Source: Alphaproteobacteria bacterium (lineage in GTDB: Bacteria > Pseudomonadota > Alphaproteobacteria > ATCC43930 > CGMCC-115725). Taken from it: DNA of 9,457 bases. The notes beneath the pieces were generated by a model. The model saw nothing but the letters and a program-made list of their open reading frames with translations, did no database searches and was not told where the DNA came from. The position numbers and the translations under genes were made by a program. Within the stretch, counting starts at the first letter, position 1, and each line of letters starts with the position of its first letter. The DNA lies in contig JAFAHP010000647.1 in the NCBI GenBank assembly GCA_019237175.1, forward strand, positions 1-9,457, in the 5' to 3' direction. Positions 6,137 to 9,457 of this stretch are shown one piece after another.

Positions 6137-9100
6137 TCACAGGTAGGACTGAAGCGGTGCGACTTCAAGACTCCCGGCACGGAGCGCGGCGATCGCCTGC
6201 ACTGCCGCGCGGGCCCCGGCAACCGTTGTGTAATAGGGGATCGCGTGGGTCAGCGCAGTACGCCGCAGACTAAAGCTGTCGGCAATCGCCTGTGCGCCCT
6301 CTGTCGTGTTGAACACCAGTTGGACCGCGCCGCTCAGCATGTGGTCGACAATGTGCGGACGACCGTCACGCACCTTATTAACCCGGCTGACCGGGAGACC
6401 GGCGCCCGACAACGCTGTCGCTGTGCCCTCGGTCGCTGCCAGAGAAAAGCCCATTTCAACCAATCGGCGGCAGGGCTCGATCAACGCCGTCTTGTCGCGA
6501 TCGCGCACGGAGACAAAGACGCAGCCTTCGAGCGGCAATCGCGTGCCGCTGCCGAGTTGTGATTTGGCGAAGGCGCGACCAAAATCGAGGTCGAGGCCCA
6601 TGACTTCGCCGGTCGATTTCATCTCGGGACCGAGAATGAGATCGACGCCGGGAAAGCGCGCGAATGGAAACACGGCTTCCTTGACCGCGACATGGCCCCC
6701 TCGGTGCTTTCTCTCCCCCGCCATCCCCGAGCCGCCCCCGGGTTTTCGTGCAACGAGCCATCCCCCCGGCTCGTGCCAGCCGCGGGCGACCCCCGGGTTT
6801 TCGTCCGACGGGCCTTCGGTCGCACAGCCCGGGGGTCGCATAGCCTGCGGGGCGGAGAGGGCAGGGAACGAAAAGGTGGATGACAAATCATCGAGCTGCC
6901 TGCCAATCAACGCCCGCGCAGCGAGCTTGGCGATCGGAACTCCGGTGGCTTTGGCGACGAACGGAACGGTGCGCGAAGCCCGAGGATTGACTTCGAGCAC
7001 GTAGATATCGCCGTCCTTGACCGCGAACTGCACGTTCATCAGCCCGACAACACCGAGTGCGCGCGCTAATGCCCCGGTCTGGCGCTCGATTTCGTTGATG
7101 GTGGTCTCGTCGAGGCTATAGGGCGGCAGTGAACAGGCGCTGTCGCCGGAATGGATCCCGGCTTCCTCGATATGTTCCATGATGCCGGCGACTTCGATCC
7201 GTCGTCCGTCTGAGACGGCATCGACATCGACTTCGATCGCGTCTTGCAAATAGCGGTCGATCAATACCGGGCTCGTTCCGGAAACGCTGACCGCCTGGCG
7301 CATATAGCGGTTGAGCCCGGCGGCATCGTGTACGATCTCCATGGCACGGCCGCCCAGCACGTAGGATGGGCGGATGACAACCGGATAGCCGATGCGCATT
7401 GCCACCGCCTCAGCTTCCACGGCGGAGTTGGCGGTGCCGTTCTCCGGCTGGCGCAGGCCGAGCCGGCTCAATAATTGCTGAAAGCGCTGCCGGTCCTCGG
7501 CCAGATCGATGGCATCAGGCGAGGTGCCGAGAATCGGGATCTCCACGCGCTCGAGTGCAGTCGCGAGCTTCAGCGGCGTCTGACCCCCGAACTGCACAAT
7601 GACTCCGAGGAGGTCGCCCCGCTGCCGCTCGACCCGGACGATCTCGATCACATCCTCGGCTGTCAGCGGTTCAAAATAAAGCCGGTCGGAAGTGTCGTAG
7701 TCGGTCGAGACGGTCTCTGGGTTGCAGTTGACCATGATCGTCTCAACACCCGCTTCCGAGAGGCTGTAGGCGGCGTGGACGCAACAATAGTCGAACTCGA
7801 TGCCCTGGCCGATCCGGTTCGGGCCGCCACCGAGGATCACGACTTTCTGCCGGTCGCTCGGCTCGGCTTCGCATTCGGGCTGGTCGAACCCGTCGCCCTC
7901 ATAGCAGGAATAAAGATACGGGGTGAGCGACGGGAATTCGGCGGCGCATGTGTCGATGCGCTTATAGACGGGATGCAGCTTGAGATTGCGGCGCCGGGCG
8001 GAAACGGCTTCCTCGTCGAGGCCCGTCAGCTTCGCCAGCCGTCCGTCTGAAAATCCCATCTGCTTCAGCCGCAAAAGGCCGCTTCGGTCGTGCGGCAGCC
8101 CGGTGTGCCGGACCTGCTCCTCGATCTCGACAATCTCGCCAATACGCTCGATGAACCATGGCTCGAAGTGGCATGCGGCGTGAATTTCGGGGGTTGTCAA
8201 TCCGTGCCGAAAGGCCTGCGCGATCAGTAAGAGCCGATCGGGCGCGGGGCGGGAGAGCGCCGCCTTGACCGCGTCCTTGCCGGCGCTTTCGATCCCCTCG
8301 ATTGCGACCTCGTCAAAACCGGTCAGCCCGGTCTCCATCGAGCGCAGCGCCTTGTGCACCGATTCGCCAAAGCTGCGGCCGATCGCCATCGCCTCGCCAA
8401 CCGATTTCATCGAAATCGTCAGCTCCGGCTCGGTTCCCGGAAATTTCTCGAATGTGAAGCGCGGCATCTTGGTGACGATGTAATCGATGGTCGGCTCGAA
8501 CGACGCCGGCGTAATGCGGGTGATTTCATTGGCCAGTTCGTCGAGCGTGTAGCCGACCGCGAGTCTGGCGGCGACCTTGGCGATTGGAAAGCCGGTCGCT
8601 TTCGACGCCAAGGCCGAGGAGCGCGAGACCCGCGGGTTCATCTCGATCACGACAAGCCGGCCGTCTTGGGGATTGACCGCGAATTGTACGTTGGATCCGC
8701 CGGTATCGACACCGATCTCGCGCAATACCGCGATCGCGGCGTTGCGCATCAGCTGATATTCCTTGTCGGTCAAGGTCAGAGCCGGGGCGACGCAGACCGA
8801 ATCGCCGGTATGGATCCCCATCGGGTCGACATTCTCGATCGAACAGACGATGATGCAGTTGTCGGCGCGGTCGCGCACGACCTCCATTTCATACTCTTTC
8901 CAGCCGAGAACCGATTCCTCGATCAGCACCTGACCCACGGGCGAGGCGCGCAATCCGCCACGCACGACATCTTCGAATTCGCGGACGTTGTAGGCGATGC
9001 CGCCGCCGGTCCCGCCCAAGGTGAAAGAGGGCCGGATGATTGCCGGCATGCCAACTTCGTCGAGTGCCTGAAAGGCTTCGTCGAGCGATCCGACGAGCCG

Positions 9101-9457
9101 GCTCGATGGCGACGCGAGGCCAACGTGGTCCATCGCCTGGCGGAACAATTGACGGTCTTCGGCCTTGGCGATCGCCTCGGCGGTGGCGCCGATCATCTCG
9201 ACCCGATAACGTTCAAGCACGCCAGCGCGGGCGAGCGTCATCGCGGTGTTGAGGGCGGTTTGGCCACCCATGGTCGGCAGCAGCGCGTCCGGCCGCTCGC
9301 GGACGATAATCTTCTCGACCATCTCGGGCGTGATGGGCTCGATATAGGTAGCATCGGCCAACTCGGGATCGGTCATGATCGTCGCCGGGTTCGAGTTGAC
9401 CAGCACGATCCGGTAGCCTTCGGCCTTCAGCGCCTTGCACGCCTGAGCGCCGGAATA
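6137..9457 (-). CDS. carB: Carbamoyl-phosphate synthase large subunit (5' end cut by window), with internal insertion
   Basis: The large subunit of carbamoyl-phosphate synthetase. It uses ammonia delivered by CarA, bicarbonate and two ATP to make carbamoyl phosphate for arginine and pyrimidine synthesis. The window holds 1106 codons; roughly 26 N-terminal residues lie beyond the right edge, where the frame begins YSGAQACKALKAEG. Domain order (window numbering): carboxyphosphate ATP-grasp half, about 1-395, with MGGQTALN, RPSFTLGGTGGG and EMNPRVSRSSALASKATG; oligomerisation region, about 396-535; carbamoyl-phosphate half, about 537-965, with GGGPNRIGQGIEFDYC, NCNPETVSTDYDTSDRLYFE, FGGQTPLKL, RPSYVLGGRAME and EVNPRASRTVPFVAKATG; and the MGS-like allosteric domain, about 970-1106. 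Residues 859-921 are abnormal: a Pro/Gly/Arg-rich stretch between LIGRQLDDL and HVAVKEAVFPF, where relatives have only a short linker. The frame stays open throughout. The predicted full length of about 1130 is roughly 55 longer than is usual in the family. It precedes greA. Confidence 0.97.
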   Translation of the reverse strand, partial: YSGAQACKALKAEGYRIVLVNSNPATIMTDPELADATYIEPITPEMVEKIIVRERPDALLPTMGGQTALNTAMTLARAGVLERYRVEMIGATAEAIAKAEDRQLFRQAMDHVGLASPSSRLVGSLDEAFQALDEVGMPAIIRPSFTLGGTGGGIAYNVREFEDVVRGGLRASPVGQVLIEESVLGWKEYEMEVVRDRADNCIIVCSIENVDPMGIHTGDSVCVAPALTLTDKEYQLMRNAAIAVLREIGVDTGGSNVQFAVNPQDGRLVVIEMNPRVSRSSALASKATGFPIAKVAARLAVGYTLDELANEITRITPASFEPTIDYIVTKMPRFTFEKFPGTEPELTISMKSVGEAMAIGRSFGESVHKALRSMETGLTGFDEVAIEGIESAGKDAVKAALSRPAPDRLLLIAQAFRHGLTTPEIHAACHFEPWFIERIGEIVEIEEQVRHTGLPHDRSGLLRLKQMGFSDGRLAKLTGLDEEAVSARRRNLKLHPVYKRIDTCAAEFPSLTPYLYSCYEGDGFDQPECEAEPSDRQKVVILGGGPNRIGQGIEFDYCCVHAAYSLSEAGVETIMVNCNPETVSTDYDTSDRLYFEPLTAEDVIEIVRVERQRGDLLGVIVQFGGQTPLKLATALERVEIPILGTSPDAIDLAEDRQRFQQLLSRLGLRQPENGTANSAVEAEAVAMRIGYPVVIRPSYVLGGRAMEIVHDAAGLNRYMRQAVSVSGTSPVLIDRYLQDAIEVDVDAVSDGRRIEVAGIMEHIEEAGIHSGDSACSLPPYSLDETTINEIERQTGALARALGVVGLMNVQFAVKDGDIYVLEVNPRASRTVPFVAKATGVPIAKLAARALIGRQLDDLSSTFSFPALSAPQAMRPPGCATEGPSDENPGVARGWHEPGGWLVARKPGGGSGMAGERKHRGGHVAVKEAVFPFARFPGVDLILGPEMKSTGEVMGLDLDFGRAFAKSQLGSGTRLPLEGCVFVSVRDRDKTALIEPCRRLVEMGFSLAATEGTATALSGAGLPVSRVNKVRDGRPHIVDHMLSGAVQLVFNTTEGAQAIADSFSLRRTALTHAIPYYTTVAGARAAVQAIAALRAGSLEVAPLQSYL
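6735..6804. repeat. 15-bp direct repeat, read in two different frames
   Basis: CCCCCGGGTTTTCGT occurs at 6735-6749 and at 6790-6804, an offset of 55 nt, which is not a multiple of three. In carB the left copy is read as part of ARKPGG and the right copy as part of DENPGV. Weaker similarity continues beyond the repeat: in a second frame the left copy reads HENPGAARGW, close to the right copy's in-frame DENPGVARGW. The repeat is therefore conserved as DNA, not as peptide. Confidence 0.8.
6753..6774. repeat. 7-bp hairpin within the carB insertion
   Basis: ACGAGCC (6753-6759) pairs with GGCTCGT (6768-6774) around an 8-nt loop. With one bulged A at 6752, the flanking GC at 6750-6751 and GC at 6775-6776 also pair, extending the stem to 9 bp. 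This is the second stem of the inserted element. Confidence 0.7.
6786..6839. repeat. Perfect 12-bp inverted repeat within the carB insertion
   Basis: GCGACCCCCGGG at 6786-6797 is the exact reverse complement of CCCGGGGGTCGC at 6828-6839. The 30-nt spacer holds a smaller hairpin, CCGA (6805-6808) with TCGG (6816-6819). Together they can form one long branched stem in DNA or in the carB transcript. Confidence 0.85.

Larger units (their letters stand above)
6707..6874 (-). repeat. Palindromic repeat-like insertion within carB
   Basis: About 168 bp (56 codons) of atypical sequence lie in the carB reading frame, encoding a stretch without counterpart in the CarB family (starting near FSFPALSAPQ and ending near GMAGERK). 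Outer borders are approximate: the protein-level disruption spans 6695-6883. The DNA contains an outer imperfect pairing of CTCTCCCCCGCC (6711-6722) with GGCGGAGAG (6851-6859), two internal hairpins, a 15-bp direct repeat and a repeated CCATCCCC (6721-6728 and 6758-6765). GGTG occurs immediately outside both ends (6703-6706 and 6875-6878). These features suggest a small non-autonomous palindromic element. No transposase is present and the family is not recognised. Extra copies in the genome would prove mobility. Confidence 0.65.

Noticed and set aside
6081..6140. Upstream GTG start for greA at 6140 overlapping the carB stop
   Set aside because: The extra 20 residues are not part of GreA, whereas ATG 6080 gives the exact family length and N-terminus.
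6707..6874. CRISPR or insertion-sequence interpretation of the repeats in carB
   Set aside because: There are only two direct repeat copies without regular spacers, and no transposase is encoded; a small non-autonomous palindromic element fits better.
7475..8050. Plus-strand open frame of 191 codons opposite carB
   Set aside because: It is antisense to strongly conserved CarB sequence and has no convincing start or domain; it is a composition-driven shadow.

Overview
This GC-rich window looks like a chromosomal segment of an alphaproteobacterium. The evidence is the carB-greA gene order, an AsnC/Lrp regulator of the type common in Rhodospirillales-like genomes, and the GC-rich third codon positions. 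This assignment rests on family recognition by eye; no search was run. I see no tRNA, rRNA, CRISPR array, transposase or phage gene.

Layout, left to right. (1) Positions 2-166 (+): probable 3' end of an unidentified reading frame that runs tail to tail into the next block. (2) Positions 147-3716 (-): a three-gene envelope-type operon, transcribed from a candidate sigma70-like promoter near 3777-3805. Its genes are a Kdo 3-hydroxylase (kdoO; Fe(II)/2-oxoglutarate oxygenase acting on the Kdo sugar of lipopolysaccharide), an ELM1-family (DUF1022) GT-B-like protein, and a membrane protein in which two complete PAP2 lipid/pyrophosphate phosphatase domains are fused in tandem. (3) Positions 3907-5637 (+), divergent from that operon: an Lrp/AsnC regulator followed 18 nt later by the Na+/H+ antiporter gene nhaA. 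(4) Positions 5607-9457 (-): carB (large subunit of carbamoyl-phosphate synthetase, 5' end cut by the window edge) followed by greA (transcript cleavage factor). greA overlaps the end of nhaA tail to tail.

The most unusual feature lies inside carB. About 56-63 extra codons (around 6695-6883) interrupt the otherwise well-conserved protein in a loop just before the HVAVKEAVFPF segment. The inserted DNA carries a perfect 12-bp inverted repeat, a second 7-bp hairpin, imperfect end-to-end pairing, and a 15-bp direct repeat that is read in two different frames. This architecture suggests a small palindromic element that entered an essential gene in frame, comparable in kind to the Rickettsia palindromic elements, although I do not recognise the family.

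A second point of interest is the kdoO-elm1-double PAP2 cassette. It places a bacterial homologue of the mitochondrial fission factor ELM1 between a lipopolysaccharide-sugar hydroxylase and a double lipid phosphatase. Its hydroxylase gene has a strong Shine-Dalgarno sequence in front of an ATT codon instead of a normal start.
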